Origin: Flaccisagitta enflata
Lineage: Eukaryota > Chaetognatha > Sagittoidea > Aphragmophora
Direction of reading: 5' to 3'
Length of the DNA stretch: 64,000 nucleotides
Assembly: GCA_965153355.1 (NCBI GenBank)
Contig: OZ231126.1
Coordinates: forward strand, 51,460,001-51,524,000
The notes under the pieces are model-generated. The model was given only the letters and a program-made list of their open reading frames with translations. It was not told the DNA's origin and ran no database searches. Position 1 is the first letter of the stretch; each line of letters begins with the position of its first letter. A program made the translations under genes and the position numbers. Positions 1-11,615 of the stretch are shown here, piece by piece.

Positions 1-1844
1 TAATGAAGACTTTGAACCAGATAAGCTGGACCAGAAGGGTGACAAAGGGTTACACTTTCAGAGTTATCAGAGTCCTGTGACTCAGAAAATAAGTAACTTT
101 TAAGTTTGGGATGTTTAAAGATTCTTTAAGGGATTGTCATATTAAAAGGCCATAGGTTCATTTCAGCCCCAGCTAATGGGCGGTGCATATTGTAAGGTAG
201 CAGAGATGAGTCAAACTATGTGACAGGTTTTTAAGATTAAATTAACAAATATCTTTGAGTATAAATAATATGATCAAATAAAAGAAATGTGATTTTAATG
301 CTTTTGTAATGATATTATATGGCAAATTACTGAAGTGACAGCCATTTTTGCCTGGACAAGCACATGAGTTGTCAGGAAGGTTCCAGGGAGTTAATCAATG
401 TGATAAAGACAAAAGAAAAGGGTTGTTTGCAATTTTAGATCATGTTATAATTATAGAGGATATTCATCAGCTATCATATCAGTTATCAAATCAGTTCCTC
501 AGAAGAAGTGAAATCATTCAGTTATAGGGAAGAAAATTTGCTTGTTTTAAAACAAGCTAAGATTTTTTATGTTTCTTTAAGTATTAGATTATTTTTAAAA
601 ATAATTCTGATTAAATATTTTACTTTTATGGGTAAGTCATATCTTTAAGGAGGGATTATCCCGTCTGTCTGAGTTAAAATATTTTCAAATTATCATCATC
701 AGTCTGTCTGTCATGTTATAGAATCATAATGCACACAGTTAAAGAAGAGTGGTTCAGGCACAAGAAAGTCTTAAGAAGTGAGTTGTTAATCAATTCATAA
801 TTGGGTAAGTGTTTATCAATTTATTAAAAGAACAACAACATGGGATAAAACTAGTTGCTTTCTTAAAAATTACTTGTTTTATTTATCAGTTCATTAAATT
901 CTGTTAAAGAAAGTTATTATTCAGTCAGTGCTATTTAAGATGAGTGTCTGCAGATTATGATAGCAAAAGTTTTCCAGTTTGCTGATATGAGATCTCATCA
1001 GTAAAAATAACTTATGATACTTTAAAAATTTATAAGAATATCTTCCAAAGATTAATAAGCGTCTGTGGAAATGTTTTATGTGTAAGAAAAAAATATTGTT
1101 TAAGTGAGTTCATACAGTGAAATACTGTTGAAAGCTGTTTTTTAAACATAATCAACTATATATACTTTTTAAGAAGGTTATAAAAATATGATTAAACTCA
1201 TAATTGTGTTATATTTTTAATTACCTCTTTGATTCTCACAATATACTGGAGAGTTCAGGGCCTTTTTAGCAGACGTTAGCCAATGTTTATTGTCACTGAT
1301 TTTTATATGAGGATGTTTTCTAACCTGGTTCAATTAAGCACTATTTCTAACAATTTTGTATTCTTAAAAACTGATTCATCTTAATTATTAGATTTTTTAT
1401 ATAAAATCATTAAAAACTTATGATAAAAGTGTGTGGATTTGTATTTTTTGATCTAACGTTAACATAATATAATACTTTTCAGTCGGTTCCTCTTTTATCA
1501 CTGTGGTCTGTCGTCACTCAAATCATTAACATTTTCATTTTTATCAGTTAATTAGAAATAACATTTAGATGTTTTGAAGGAGTTCTTAATGCTGGTTTGA
1601 TAATGCCGATTCGATATTTTGTTAAAAGAAATGTTGTTTGAACTGACCTTGTTATAATTGGCCGGCGATTCTGAATGGGTGCCGATCAATAAACAAATAA
1701 TGAATCGAAAAAAGTCATCACAACCACAGTCAAGTCAGAGCTCTCCAGGATGACCTATCAAAATTAAAATATTATAAAAAAAAAAACAAAAGAAAAACTA
1801 CAGACACCGAAACAGCATTAAACTTAAAAAAAAATAAGCAAAAA
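1..1844. other. AT-rich non-coding flank, no gene seen
   Basis: No open frame of useful length and no transposon ends with target duplications were recognised. The stretch is strongly AT-rich with scattered stops in all frames. It lies just 3' of the minus-strand LRR gene, so its right part could be that gene's 3' UTR, but no canonical polyadenylation signal (TTTATT on this strand) was found close to the stop codon. Confidence 0.6.
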
Positions 1845-3734
1845 TCAAAAGCAACTCAAATGACTTAAATTGTTATGAGTCAAATCTATCCTATCAAGTT
1901 GCGGCAATGACTCAATAAATGAAATGTTTCTTATGTTGTTGTAGGATATATTCAGCTCATTTACAAATGAGTCATCCATGACTCCAGATTGTAGGAAACT
2001 TATTTGGTTTTGACTGAGATCTAACAGCTGTAAACCTCTTTTTGATGGAATTAGAAAATCTGGAAGATGTTTAATCATGTTACGGCTTAGATCAAGAACT
2101 TTAAAAGAAACATAGTCGATAGTAAAAGAATTTGGTTGGATAATGACAATTCTATAACCTTGAAGCGACAGAGTAAATTCATCATGCCACCACTGACTCT
2201 GAGGTAAAAAATTCAAGTCGTGCCGGGTAATTTTTTCGATTAAGTTGTAACTGAGATCAAGTCTTTTCAATGACACCAAACCAGCGTCCAATGATGCTGC
2301 ACTTATGCTTTGAATTAAGTTGTGGTCTAGACTTAGATTAGAAAGACCACTACAAGCGGAAAACGCTCCTGGCTCTATGTAGCTTATTCGGTTGTGACTC
2401 AAAATGAGTTCCTGCAAATTTTTTAAAGGTTTAAAGACCATGGAACTGATATGATCGATTGAATTGTATTGAAATGTCAAAATCTGCAGATCAGTTTGTC
2501 CAATAAACAGAGATGGATGCAGTTTTTGGATATTATGCCAATCGATTTGGAGGATGCGAAGTCGAAGATCCATAAATGTATCGCTCTCTACAAATCTTAC
2601 ACTGCCAAATATGACCTGTAATTCATTTATGTGAGGCATGTTTTTGAACATCTTTCGGTTCAGTGATGAGATGGAAGGAGATCTCAGTATTGTCAATGAT
2701 TGCGTGTTGATTTCTAAGTATGGAACAATTTCAGTGAGACAACCTGTTATACCCACTGATGTCATTATATGTGAAGTAGCCAAACTTTTCCTTGCCAGTG
2801 TGAGATTCAAATCCAAGCAATCACTATCGTAGTCATAGGTTCCGTAGCAGCATCCTACCGCTAGCTGTTTTATGTTCGACTGACTGATCGAAGGAGTCTT
2901 TTCTATCGGATTATGTATCATATCAAAATACAGTAAATTTGGAAGAGGTCGCGTAAATTCTCTGGGTAGCGAAGAGATGTAATTTCCGAGAATAATCAAT
3001 TTTTTCAGACTTTTGAGATGATCAAATGCATTTGGATGAATCATTGTGATTTCGTTGGATTCTAGGTACAATTGTGACAAAGCGGGTAAGTATCCAAAAA
3101 TGTTCTTTTCAATTTTGTTTATTTTGCAGCCTACTACCCGAAGTTCAAATAACCGAGTCATGCCATCAAATACACCCTCCTCGATATGAGTCAGAAATTT
3201 GCAACCCATGAATGCAACGATCCGAAAATTTCTTTGTCCCGCAAAAATGTTTTTCCCAACTTTCTGTAACTTGCAGAGGTCATATCTGATATAGAAATAT
3301 TTCACGTGAAAAAAATCTGATAAAAATCCGTCTTCGATTCTCTCAATGCCAGATGACATATTTCTTTGGGCAAAATTAGGATGTGATTCTAAAGATTGAC
3401 CATTTGAAAAATCGAGACCAAATCGTGAAATGACCAAATCACCAAATGGTGAAGATGAGGCATTTTTGAGATACGTCACATTTAAAAAATCAGATCTTGC
3501 GCGAGATTTTGCATTATTCATTATATCTCGCGTCACAACAGTGCAATTGACACTTTTGCTCCGCCAGTTGCAAGTCCAGCGAAAGATACCGAAGGTATTA
3601 AATCTGTTGCAAATTAGCTCACATTTTGATGCATTATTCTCGTTAAAATAAACCGGATTATAGGCAGAGTTATACACTGCCTGAAGTAACAGTAGGCACG
3701 TGATTGACCATCGACAATTTAGAACTCCATCCAT
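1845..3734 (-). CDS. Secreted leucine-rich-repeat protein, Toll/chaoptin-like ectodomain
   Basis: A single uninterrupted frame of 629 codons starts at an ATG at 3734. Residues 1-25 look like a signal peptide (hydrophobic CLLLLQAV stretch). C38, C42, C55 and C64 form an LRRNT-like cysteine cluster. From about residue 130 to 625 there are LxxLxLxxNxIxxI repeats, clearest at 217-260, 415-500 and 545-625 (for example LQELILSHNRISYIEPGAF). Several N-x-S/T sites suggest an extracellular protein. Extracellular recognition or adhesion is inferred from LRR families such as Toll-like receptors, chaoptin and IGFALS. Oddly, the frame stops inside the last repeat (LTHNNLSHLSCF), with no LRRCT cysteine cap, no membrane helix and no TIR domain. 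It may be a secreted decoy, a truncated Toll-like gene, or a first exon whose continuation was missed; no strong splice donor is visible at the end. Confidence 0.8.
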   Translation of the reverse strand: MDGVLNCRWSITCLLLLQAVYNSAYNPVYFNENNASKCELICNRFNTFGIFRWTCNWRSKSVNCTVVTRDIMNNAKSRARSDFLNVTYLKNASSSPFGDLVISRFGLDFSNGQSLESHPNFAQRNMSSGIERIEDGFLSDFFHVKYFYIRYDLCKLQKVGKNIFAGQRNFRIVAFMGCKFLTHIEEGVFDGMTRLFELRVVGCKINKIEKNIFGYLPALSQLYLESNEITMIHPNAFDHLKSLKKLIILGNYISSLPREFTRPLPNLLYFDMIHNPIEKTPSISQSNIKQLAVGCCYGTYDYDSDCLDLNLTLARKSLATSHIMTSVGITGCLTEIVPYLEINTQSLTILRSPSISSLNRKMFKNMPHINELQVIFGSVRFVESDTFMDLRLRILQIDWHNIQKLHPSLFIGQTDLQILTFQYNSIDHISSMVFKPLKNLQELILSHNRISYIEPGAFSACSGLSNLSLDHNLIQSISAASLDAGLVSLKRLDLSYNLIEKITRHDLNFLPQSQWWHDEFTLSLQGYRIVIIQPNSFTIDYVSFKVLDLSRNMIKHLPDFLIPSKRGLQLLDLSQNQISFLQSGVMDDSFVNELNISYNNIRNISFIESLPQLDRIDLTHNNLSHLSCF

Positions 3735-3789
3735 TATTGTTTTTATAGTCCTTCAGAAGTGTCTTGATTGTTGATGATTTTTTTCTTTA

Positions 3790-3882
<93 letters not shown>

Positions 3883-3899
3883 GTTGTTGTTGTGTTGTT
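3790..3899. repeat. (GTT)n microsatellite
   Basis: About 110 bp of GTT triplets (AAC on the other strand), with two GTGTT interruptions near the right end. Open frames here are poly-Asn, poly-Val or poly-Leu artefacts. It lies about 55 bp upstream of the LRR gene's start codon. Confidence 0.95.
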
Positions 3900-4753
3900 G
3901 TGGTTGTTTGGTGGAGATTTGCGAAGGAGATTTGGGGAAAAGAGAAAAAGTGGTAGGATGTGGAAGTATATATGAAATTGGTTATGTCGTTAAAAAACGA
4001 CCAATCATGAAAAGAACTTAAACACGATAGGTGTTTGGCCGTAGATGGAAAGATGAACGACGTTTGGACAAGTTGTAGAAGTAGCCCATCCGTATTTGGC
4101 AACAGATAGGTCAATTTGATTTTTGTGACTAACAGTAGCCAGAGCATAGCTGTGAGAGAAAAAAACGATTGAAGCTTACAGCTTACAGGTTGTTCTATTT
4201 TTGTTCATCCGTTCATCGCTTTGGTACGCCAGTTAGAGTTACACCCAAAGGAATCAATGAGTGACATTAGTCCGCGAATAACGGATAAAAGATTAGGTCG
4301 CTTCAACTCATTGTATTTCTTTTTTTACATTGATAACAACAAAGGTCCGCTTATAATGGATGAAAATTGTTGATCCCGTGTTAGTAACAAGTTTGGTCTC
4401 TTTTAATGTGCTTGGTCCCTTTTCCATGTATTGTACTCACCACTTGTAATTACTTGATAGGAACTGATTTGATATGTAAGGGACAAATACTTGCATGCCC
4501 TCTTACTGTAAAGCGCCTCTCGGCCAAAGGGGCACTTAGGCGCACCTGCGCAGTCTTGACAAAGGAGAAGATTGCCTCTAGGGCACTATTGGCAGTGCAT
4601 GGAATGATGCATACATCTAGGTGAGAGAACAAAATTGAAGGATTTATGGAGTACGTTTATAGCTTAAGACCACACTGTAATACCCAATACCTGCATCGGG
4701 TCTTAAATAAAAAAGTTTCAAATTCTTTAGATCTACAGTTGAGCTTCATTAGA
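3900..4753. other. Intergenic DNA with transposon debris
   Basis: No gene was recognised. Near 4270-4370 there are two related copies of GTCCGC(G/T)(A/T)ATAA(C/T)GGAT, a motif reminiscent of pogo/Tigger-type terminal sequence. Near 4503, a CTGTAAAGCGCC motif resembles DNA to the right of the palindrome at about 5990-6020, so an older element may have been split by the palindrome insertion. Confidence 0.4.
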
Positions 4754-5859
4754 CAGTCAGCGGACAAAACACAATAGGTATATATATAACTCCGTTGGTT
4801 TTGATCCAACCCACTGATGTTGAACACAATGCTGTAAACAACAATTAGTTGTTGAAATTACAGCCGGCTGTTAAGTTACAAAGTTGGCAAAAATCCAACT
4901 TTCATCAAATAGAATAAAACCTGCACAACATATATTTTCATATAAATTAAAATTCTTTATCAATTTTTTACTAAATTATAATGCAATATTACAAAAAATA
5001 TTTCTAACAAAAAGTGTTAAGTGTGACATATCAAACTTCTCAGAATTTCATCAGGGTTATAAATCTGCAGCACCGTGTTCCCTAGCTGTGATAGGTAGGA
5101 AAAAATGACTCAGCCTAGTGGCCTATTCTAGGTTGTTGCTTACATGTAGGTGCATCTCACCATACATGAAACTAAAAATTCTGTTGGGATTTTTTTGAAA
5201 AACACAATTTTTTATACAATTTGTGTCATAAATCTTTGTGATCAACTTTTAGATAATTTTCGAGTTCAGAATTGAATTTAGATAATGTTTTCTGTTTCGT
5301 TTGATATGTCACACTATATACTTTCAAAGAAAGAAAGAAAGTTCATTTTTTGAATATAATACTACAATAATAAATATCATTAAAAGTATTTTAAAGACAA
5401 AATGAACTTTTTATTCTTCTTTAAAAGTATATAGTGTGACATATCAAACGAAACAGAAAACATCATCTGAATTCAGTTCTGAACTCGAAAATAATCTAAA
5501 AATTGATCACAAAGATTTATGGCACAAATTGTAAAAAAAATTGTGTTTTTTGTATATTTTTCAAAAAAATCCCAACAGAATTTTTAGTTTCATGTATGGT
5601 AAGATGCACCTTTATGTAAGCAACAACCCAGAATAGGTCACTATGCTGAGTCATTTTTTCCTACCTACCACAGCTAGGGAGCACGGTGGCAGGTCTCATT
5701 CTATTCAGTGAAAGTTGGATTTTTGCCAACTTTGTAACTGAACAGCCGGTTATAATTTCATCAACCAGTTGTTGTTAATAGCATTCTGTTAAACATCAGT
5801 GGTTTGGATCAAAACCAACGGAGTGATATATATACCTATTGTGTTTTGTCCGCTTACTG
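4754..5859. mobile_element. 1.1 kb foldback DNA transposon, 4-bp TSD TAGA
   Basis: The two arms are inverted copies of each other over nearly the whole length, with a short unique centre near 5335-5400. The ends read CAGTCAGCGGAC on the left and, reverse-complemented, CAGTAAGCGGAC on the right. TAGA flanks both sides (4750-4753 and 5860-5863), giving a 4-bp TSD. No transposase frame is present, so it is non-autonomous. Each arm near the centre carries TTTGATATGTCACACTATAT, shared with the elements at 44630 and 54844. Confidence 0.8.
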
Positions 5860-5863
5860 TAGA

Positions 5864-7250
5864 GCGCATGCTAAGGGACAGGGTAAAATCATGCCAATAT
5901 AGAAACAACTACAAAATCTCTTGGGGGACGGCAAGTTCTATGCTTTACTACTAAGGGGGCATTTTCCACTAAGCGAGCATGCCCTTTCAGCGGATGCGCT
6001 TTAGCAGTGCTTCACTGTACTTTGAAAAATTGGTACTCTTATAATTATGTATGACCTAGTACCAGTATGAGATCAATACTCAATTCTTAATGACAATTGG
6101 AATGATAAAAAAGCGGTATCAAAAATTGTCAACTCATTCCCCAAGTAAGAATCCCACCATGCTGCTTTGTATGATTTTTCACCCCTTAATCACTTACCCG
6201 AAGTACGCAGCTTTGAACATAAATTGGAGAATTGGAGAATCTTAATCAAATAAATTGACTAAAATGTGTTACGCAGATCGTTTGGTAGTATATAGTAACA
6301 GGCGATTGATGGTTAAGGTTGACTGAGAATTTTCAACCAGCCTTGAATCGACTGGATTTTTTCAACCGGTTTATGCTAAACACCCAACTTTGGGCCGGGT
6401 ATGGCGGGTCACGACGACCAGAAAATGGTAAAGAAGAATCTCTAATCTTACCAATTAATGATAGAGATCTCTCAGATTTGTCACCTTTTTTTTTCATTTT
6501 CTAACCATTCCGATTCATAGACATAGAATCATAGATTCACTGATTTTCTGTTGTTTGTTCATTTGTAATCTCGTTCAAAAAACGCAAGGAAAATGATCTT
6601 TTATCAACCCCAAAGGATACGTTAAACCTATGCCTAACAAGAATTTCACTAATAAGAGTTCACCATTTGGGTTTTCAGAATCTTAACTAGTTGGCTAACT
6701 GGTGAAAATCCACCATTGTAAGTCATATGCCCAGCTGTCATGTCTCCATTAAATCCTTGCCCTTTATTTGTCATTGAAAGTGAATGTAATGATGAAATGG
6801 GTATAAAGGGAATTCCTACTGTTCTTTTTAAGTTCTCATGTTCTAACGTAAGAATAGAACTTGCATATTCTAAAGTTCAATGTCATGGTTCATTATCCAT
6901 CATGCATAGGTAAAGAACAGAGAAAATATGAATGTATCTTCAACGTCATTGATTAAGATTGATTACAAAGTAAACATGAATATTGATCTTCGGAGAAAAT
7001 GAGGTAAACACAAAAGTCAATAATTTCAATCGGGGGTAATGTAATATGCCATGTATCTCACAATCATCAACGTTGGAACAAGACAAACTATTGGATTGTG
7101 CGTCTAAAACTTAAAGCGGTTGGTTTACGATGAAGCGCTTAATCATGATATTTCTATGTTATCCCTGCTCCAAGGCAAAATTCATTAAATGATTTCATTG
7201 TGTTTCCAGTTACCTAATCATATTATGCGTATGCATTTTTTTTTCATAAC
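5864..7250. other. Intergenic, no gene seen
   Basis: AT-rich unique-looking sequence. The longest frame (6319-6504) has no recognisable domain and no splice context that would make it convincing. No transposon ends with target duplications were found. Confidence 0.5.
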
Positions 7251-7258
7251 ATCTGTTC

Positions 7259-8335
7259 CAGAGGTGTCACGAACTAATCGACTGGTCGATTGATCGGGTC
7301 GATTTTCAGTGTTTGTAAACAATCTTCCTGAGTCACCAAAACACAAATGAATCGGGTCGATTTTTTGTGTTTTTTTTTCTCTGGCTAGCATAGGCTTGAT
7401 TTGACGATGAGACTGATTAAAATTTGCGTTAGAAGGATAAAAACAGCTCGTAAAATTGAATTTTTGGGGAGGGTTTCACATCCAAGCAATGATTAGGCTT
7501 TGGGATGAAGACAGGTAGTCAAAAAATTGGATATTCACTGTGATTTTCATTGGTTAGCATAGAAATGAAACACATTGAGTTAGAAATTTGTTTTTGGCGC
7601 CATTTAAAAGAAAATCTGAAGCTCTTTTATTTGCTCAACATAACAAGTAGCTCAGACAATCCTGAGCAGCATCATTGACAAAAACCGAGTGACAAGAATT
7701 CCTCATTGGAAGAAAATTGAAATTAGCAATTTTTTCAATCGGCGATTTTTTGCTTCAAACCTTTGCCATTTCTAAACAAATAGAGCTACAATGACCGGCA
7801 ACATCCCATTAGGAGATTTTTTACAAGACTTTCAAACGGTCATGGACTCTATAAGAGGCTTTGTCCGTCCGTCCATCGGTTGGTTGGTTGGTCGGTTGGT
7901 CGGTCCGTCCGTCACGCTCGAGTCGAAAAGTGGGAAAACACGCATTTCCGCCCCTGCCCACCCGTCCGCGACTGGTATTCGCCGTGTATCCGGCCTTGTT
8001 TTATCTACCATAGTTAAGTATAAAAGTACAGTTAAAATTGCGGAACCCAGGCTCTGAAACAAAATTCAACTACAAAAGCTTGTCTCTCCTGATAAGCTGG
8101 CTCTTATTTCTTTTTTCATATTAATGAGTGGCTACAATGTGGATAACTTATCTGTTGATATAGAGTGGCTTCTGAAACATGTTGCTGTAATTGTAAATGA
8201 TATTTCACATGGTAAAAGGGCTAACTGGCAAAAAGATCGACCTATGGTCGATTTTGGGTCAATTTTTGGGAGGGGTTTGACCATGATTCGTTCGACCTGG
8301 TCGACTTTTAAAATCAATAGTTCGTTACATCTATG
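7259..8335. mobile_element. Non-autonomous hAT-like element, 8-bp TSD
   Basis: The left end CAGAGGTGTCACGAACTA and the reverse-complemented right end CATAGATGTAACGAACTA are imperfect terminal inverted repeats. ATCTGTTC flanks both sides exactly (7251-7258 and 8336-8343), the 8-bp duplication typical of the hAT superfamily. The subterminal regions carry repeated GGTCGA/TCGACC motifs, as hAT elements often do. No transposase frame is seen. A GTCC-type element is nested inside at 7843-8003. Confidence 0.75.
7843..8003 (+). mobile_element. GTCC element, copy 1 (5' truncated)
   Basis: The copy contains CTCTATAAGAGGCTTTGTCC, then GTCC/GTCG tandem tetramers, then GCATTTCCGCCCCTGCCC, and ends ATCCGGCCTTGTTTT. 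The 5' stem-loop found in other copies is missing. It lies within the hAT-like element. Confidence 0.75.
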
Positions 8336-8400
8336 ATCTGTTCCATATTTATCGTATGTAACAGATGATAGCTCATTATCCGTACAAACGCAAACGTCTT

Positions 8401-8496
8401 GAGAGGTTGTCGCATTGGTTGTATTATCTAGATATCATTATCATCAAGATATTCCCTATGTTATATCTCGATAATTTTCCCAATGCGACAACCCCT
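8401..8496. mobile_element. Miniature palindrome, about 96 bp
   Basis: GAGGTTGTCGCATTGG at the left end is matched by the inverted CCAATGCGACAACCCC at the right end, with an AT-rich palindromic interior. It could be a very small MITE; no target duplication was confirmed. Confidence 0.45.
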
Positions 8497-8597
8497 TTAA
8501 TCTATATCATCTTTCACAAATTCTATCATGCTCATGCACACGCTCATTCTACCTTTTGATACATCCACATTGCTCTTTATCTCCGACCCTCACTGTC

Positions 8598-8621
8598 TGT
8601 CTCTCTCTGTCTCTCTCTGTC

Positions 8622-8671
<50 letters not shown>
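8598..8671. repeat. (CT)n microsatellite
   Basis: A run of CT dinucleotides with early TGTCTCTC interruptions. It abuts the left end of the next composite element. Confidence 0.95.
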
Positions 8672-8673
<2 letters not shown>

Positions 8674-8709
8674 CTGTTTGTCTCCTTGTCTCTCTCTGCC
8701 GCTTAGTTT

Positions 8710-9312
8710 TTGGGCAGCGGCCCCGAAGGGGCCGATGACCTATGCTTTCACACAGGGAATTTTCCTCCTCCTTCTCAGCGTACCCCAGCCTCAAGCCTCC
8801 CAGAGGCCAAATTCTAGCTAGATGTCCACCCCAGTCACCCGCCCCTAAATCCTAGCCTCAAAGCCCAATTCTCACCTAAATCAAATTTGTAGCTCAAAGC
8901 TTAAATCCAGCCTTGAGCCAAATCCCAGCCTCGAGGCCCAATCCCAGCCTCAAGCTCAATCCCGCCTTGAAGCTCAAATCCCTGCCTTGAAGCTCAAATC
9001 CCAGCCTCGGCTCAAATCCCAGCCTCGGCTCTCAAATCCCAGCCTCAAGGCTTAAACCCGCCTTGGCTCAAAGCCCAGCCTTGAAGCTCAAATCCCAGCC
9101 TTGAAGCTCAAATCCCAGCCTCCAGGCTCAAATCCCAGCCTCCAGACTCAAATCTCAGCCTCCAGGCCCTAATCCCAGCTTTGAGGATCAAACAAAATCA
9201 GCATAGGTCATCGGCCCCTTCGGGGCCGCTGCCCCACTAACCAACTCACACCCACATACACTCACGTAGGGGCAACGGGTACCGCTGACCATCTAACGCT
9301 TTTGCGACTATT
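8710..9312 (+). mobile_element. Composite element C, copy 1: hairpin-flanked minisatellite
   Basis: It begins with GGGCAGCGGCCCCGAAGGGG, a hairpin (GGCCCC-GAA-GGGGCC), followed by CCGATGACCTATGCT. The middle, about 8780-9190, is an irregular minisatellite of roughly 20-bp units such as CTCAAATCCCAGCCTTGAAG. An inverted copy of the hairpin motif follows (AGCATAGGTCATCGGCCCC at about 9200), then a tail ending CGCTGACCATCTAACGCTTT. The same order of parts recurs at 59664-60228. Family unknown; no transposase. Confidence 0.6.
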
Positions 9313-9365
9313 CTTTCTTCTTTAAAATCATTCCCGGCGGCGTCCATGGGACTATTATTACCGTC

Positions 9366-9404
9366 ATCGTCATCACCTTCATCATTATCATCATTACCTT
9401 CATT

Positions 9405-9462
<58 letters not shown>

Positions 9463-9572
9463 ATTTCATCATCACCTTCCTCATCACCTCAATCACCTCC
9501 ATCATCACCTCCATCATCACCTCCATCATCACCTCCATCATCACCTCCATCATCACCTCCATCATCACCTCC
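9366..9572. repeat. (ATC)n microsatellite plus 12-bp repeat
   Basis: ATC triplets dominate to about 9465. They are followed by about eight units of the 12-mer CATCATCACCTC. Open frames across it (poly-Ser/Pro on one strand, Met-Glu-Val repeats on the other) are artefacts. Confidence 0.9.
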
Positions 9573-9611
9573 ACGACTTTGGTCTTGACCTTCTGTCTTT
9601 CATTCTTTCTG

Positions 9612-9702
9612 TCTGCCGCTGCCCTACTAACCATCACCTACATTCACATACACACAAAGCAGGGCAACGGGTATCGCTGACCACATATTACCCTTGGCAC
9701 AC
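9612..9702 (+). mobile_element. Element C fragment (3' tail only)
   Basis: The stretch GCTGCCCTACTAACC ... GGGCAACGGGTATCGCTGACC matches the tail of the composite element at 9230-9300. It then diverges into ACATATTACCCTTGG, which reappears at about 16400. Confidence 0.5.
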
Positions 9703-10260
9703 TTTGTTTAATTGTAAATCGCGAAGTAGTTTTTCTTTCCTATGAAAATCCTATTGGAGAAATCTAGCGATTCTTACTTTTGTTGGTTGTTGCTATGACT
9801 AATTCTTATATGTAAGCTCTAAATCAAGGGATATCCATTTAGGGATGAATTTAAGCCCAGGATTAGATGCTCATTTCAATTCGCGAATCAGTCGAAAGTG
9901 TTGGGCGACTGGTTCTACTTTCTTTCTTTCTTTCATTTGAGATAATTGATATCACTTTGATATGAAAGTTTATTTAAAAAGTCCCGCCTCTAGCTAGTCA
10001 AAGTACTTGCCTGACATGGCCGATGAAAATAGTTCAAAACCAGTAAACCATTTCCTTTCACTTACTCTACCGTGACATGTTTTTCATTTCATCGTTTAGA
10101 AAAAAAAATTCAAAAAGAAGAAAAAACATTTTTCTCCTAAAACTTAGAGACTAGCTACTTTTGCTAGCAATGAATGGCATGAGATATCGGGTGTTCAAAT
10201 AAAAATTTCAGAGGTTTTCTGTTGAATAAGCACACTATGGAGCATATAGAGACACAAACA
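9703..10260. other. Intergenic, nothing recognised
   Basis: No frame, repeat array or transposon end could be supported here. Confidence 0.4.
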
Positions 10261-10261
10261 A

Positions 10262-10344
10262 GGTACCATTAGATAGATACCATTAGATATACCATTAGAT
10301 ACCATTAGATATATACCATTAGATACCATTAGATATATACCATT

Positions 10345-10396
<52 letters not shown>

Positions 10397-10466
10397 ATAC
10401 ATATATACCATTAGATACCATTAGATATATACCATTAGATACCATTAGATAGATACCATTAGATAT
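10262..10466. repeat. ATACCATTAG minisatellite around an (AT)n core
   Basis: About fifteen copies of TACCATTAGATA-type units surround a 50-60 bp (AT)n tract near 10346-10400. The arrangement is roughly the same on both sides of the AT tract, but the flanks run in the same orientation, so it is not a palindrome. Confidence 0.85.
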
Positions 10467-10662
10467 CTGTTTGACAGTTTGGTGTATAGTTTTTTGTTTT
10501 TTCAATAAAAATTCTAAAGTAAATCAAGGTAAAAAACTTCCCCAAATCAAACTTTCAGCAAAAACCAGTAGAAAAACGCTATTTCCCTATTGAAATCTTC
10601 TCTTTAAGCTTTGCAAAGGGCCACTTAAACACAAGCTACTGCAGAAATCTTCTGAATTTATA

Positions 10663-10909
10663 CAGTAGATCTCGTCTAGACTTGAGATAACGGGGGCAAG
10701 CATTGTGGAAAGAGGAATGAAGGCAGGGGAGCGATATTTTGATCATAGACTAGTCAAAGGATGCTTAATTCCCCATGATAGCTGGTTGCCATGGAAACAC
10801 ATTTCCATGTATTCTCGCTAAAATATCAATATTTTGAGAAATTTTTTTAGGGAACATTGCTTAAAATCAAATTTGCTACAACTTTCCAACAGTATGTTCT
10901 GTAAGAATG
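10663..10909 (+). mobile_element. Half copy of the TA-TSD foldback element
   Basis: The sequence starts TACAGTAGATCTCGTCTAGA and contains GGTTGCCATGGAAACACATT. Both match the left arm of the element at 56340-56882. The right arm is absent: the match ends where a GTCC-element fragment begins. Confidence 0.6.
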
Positions 10910-11598
10910 ATCAAGTGACCTCAAATAACAGTAGCGACAGAAAATTTGATACAGAACTTTTTGACACTATCTATTGATTTAATGACAACTTTGGTTATAA
11001 TTCAATATCAAACAATACATCATTTGAAAGTTTATCAAAAGTTCTATAAAAGCTGACTTTATGCAAGTTTGTCAGTCCTTTGGTTTTGCCTCAGTATTGA
11101 GTTGAAGTAAGGTGGTTATAATTTTTCTACTCAGGATTTGAATTTATATAAAAGAACTTTGCATCTGTTTTTCACTATTCAAGCTTAAAATACCTCAGAA
11201 AATTAAAAAGGCCATAATTCTCAAATACTATAGATCAGCAGGTGAAATGATGGACCGACTAATAGCCTGACACAGCAGCACAAAGAGCCGTGGAGCAAAA
11301 TCAAGTATTGAAGGATTTACAGATAAAATTCTCCTAAGATGATCATCATTTGACCATCATGATTAAAATCATTACTAAGCCTAAACTGTAAGAGCAAAAT
11401 ACCTCCACAAGATCAGCTTTTGAAGCACTTTGGAAGAGATTACAAAAAAAATTCGATGCAGGGTTGAAAAATACTTACAATTAGCTATATATCCATGCAA
11501 GATGGAGATCAACTTTGTATCAAATTTTCTGTCGCTACTGTTACAGCCCCTGCCCACCCGCACGCGACTGGGGTAGCCGTATATCCGGCCTTGTTTTT
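10907..11598 (+). mobile_element. GTCC element 3' half, split by a palindrome
   Basis: The left piece TGATCAAGTGACCTCAAATA (10907-10927) and the right piece TACAGCCCCTGCCCACCCGC (from 11542) are contiguous in the related copy at 59123-59150. The intervening 614 bp is therefore an insertion. The right piece continues through GACTGGGGTAGCC to ATCCGGCCTTGTTTTT, the standard 3' end. Confidence 0.7.
10928..11541. mobile_element. 614-bp palindromic TIR element, TA target duplication
   Basis: The terminal inverted repeats are ACAGTAGCGACAGAAAATTT and its reverse complement, flanked by TA on both sides (10926-10927, 11542-11543). A TA duplication and CAGT-type ends suggest a Tc1/mariner-group MITE. 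A related uninterrupted sequence elsewhere in the window acts as an empty site. Confidence 0.75.
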
Positions 11599-11615
11599 CG
11601 AACACCTGTTATCTC

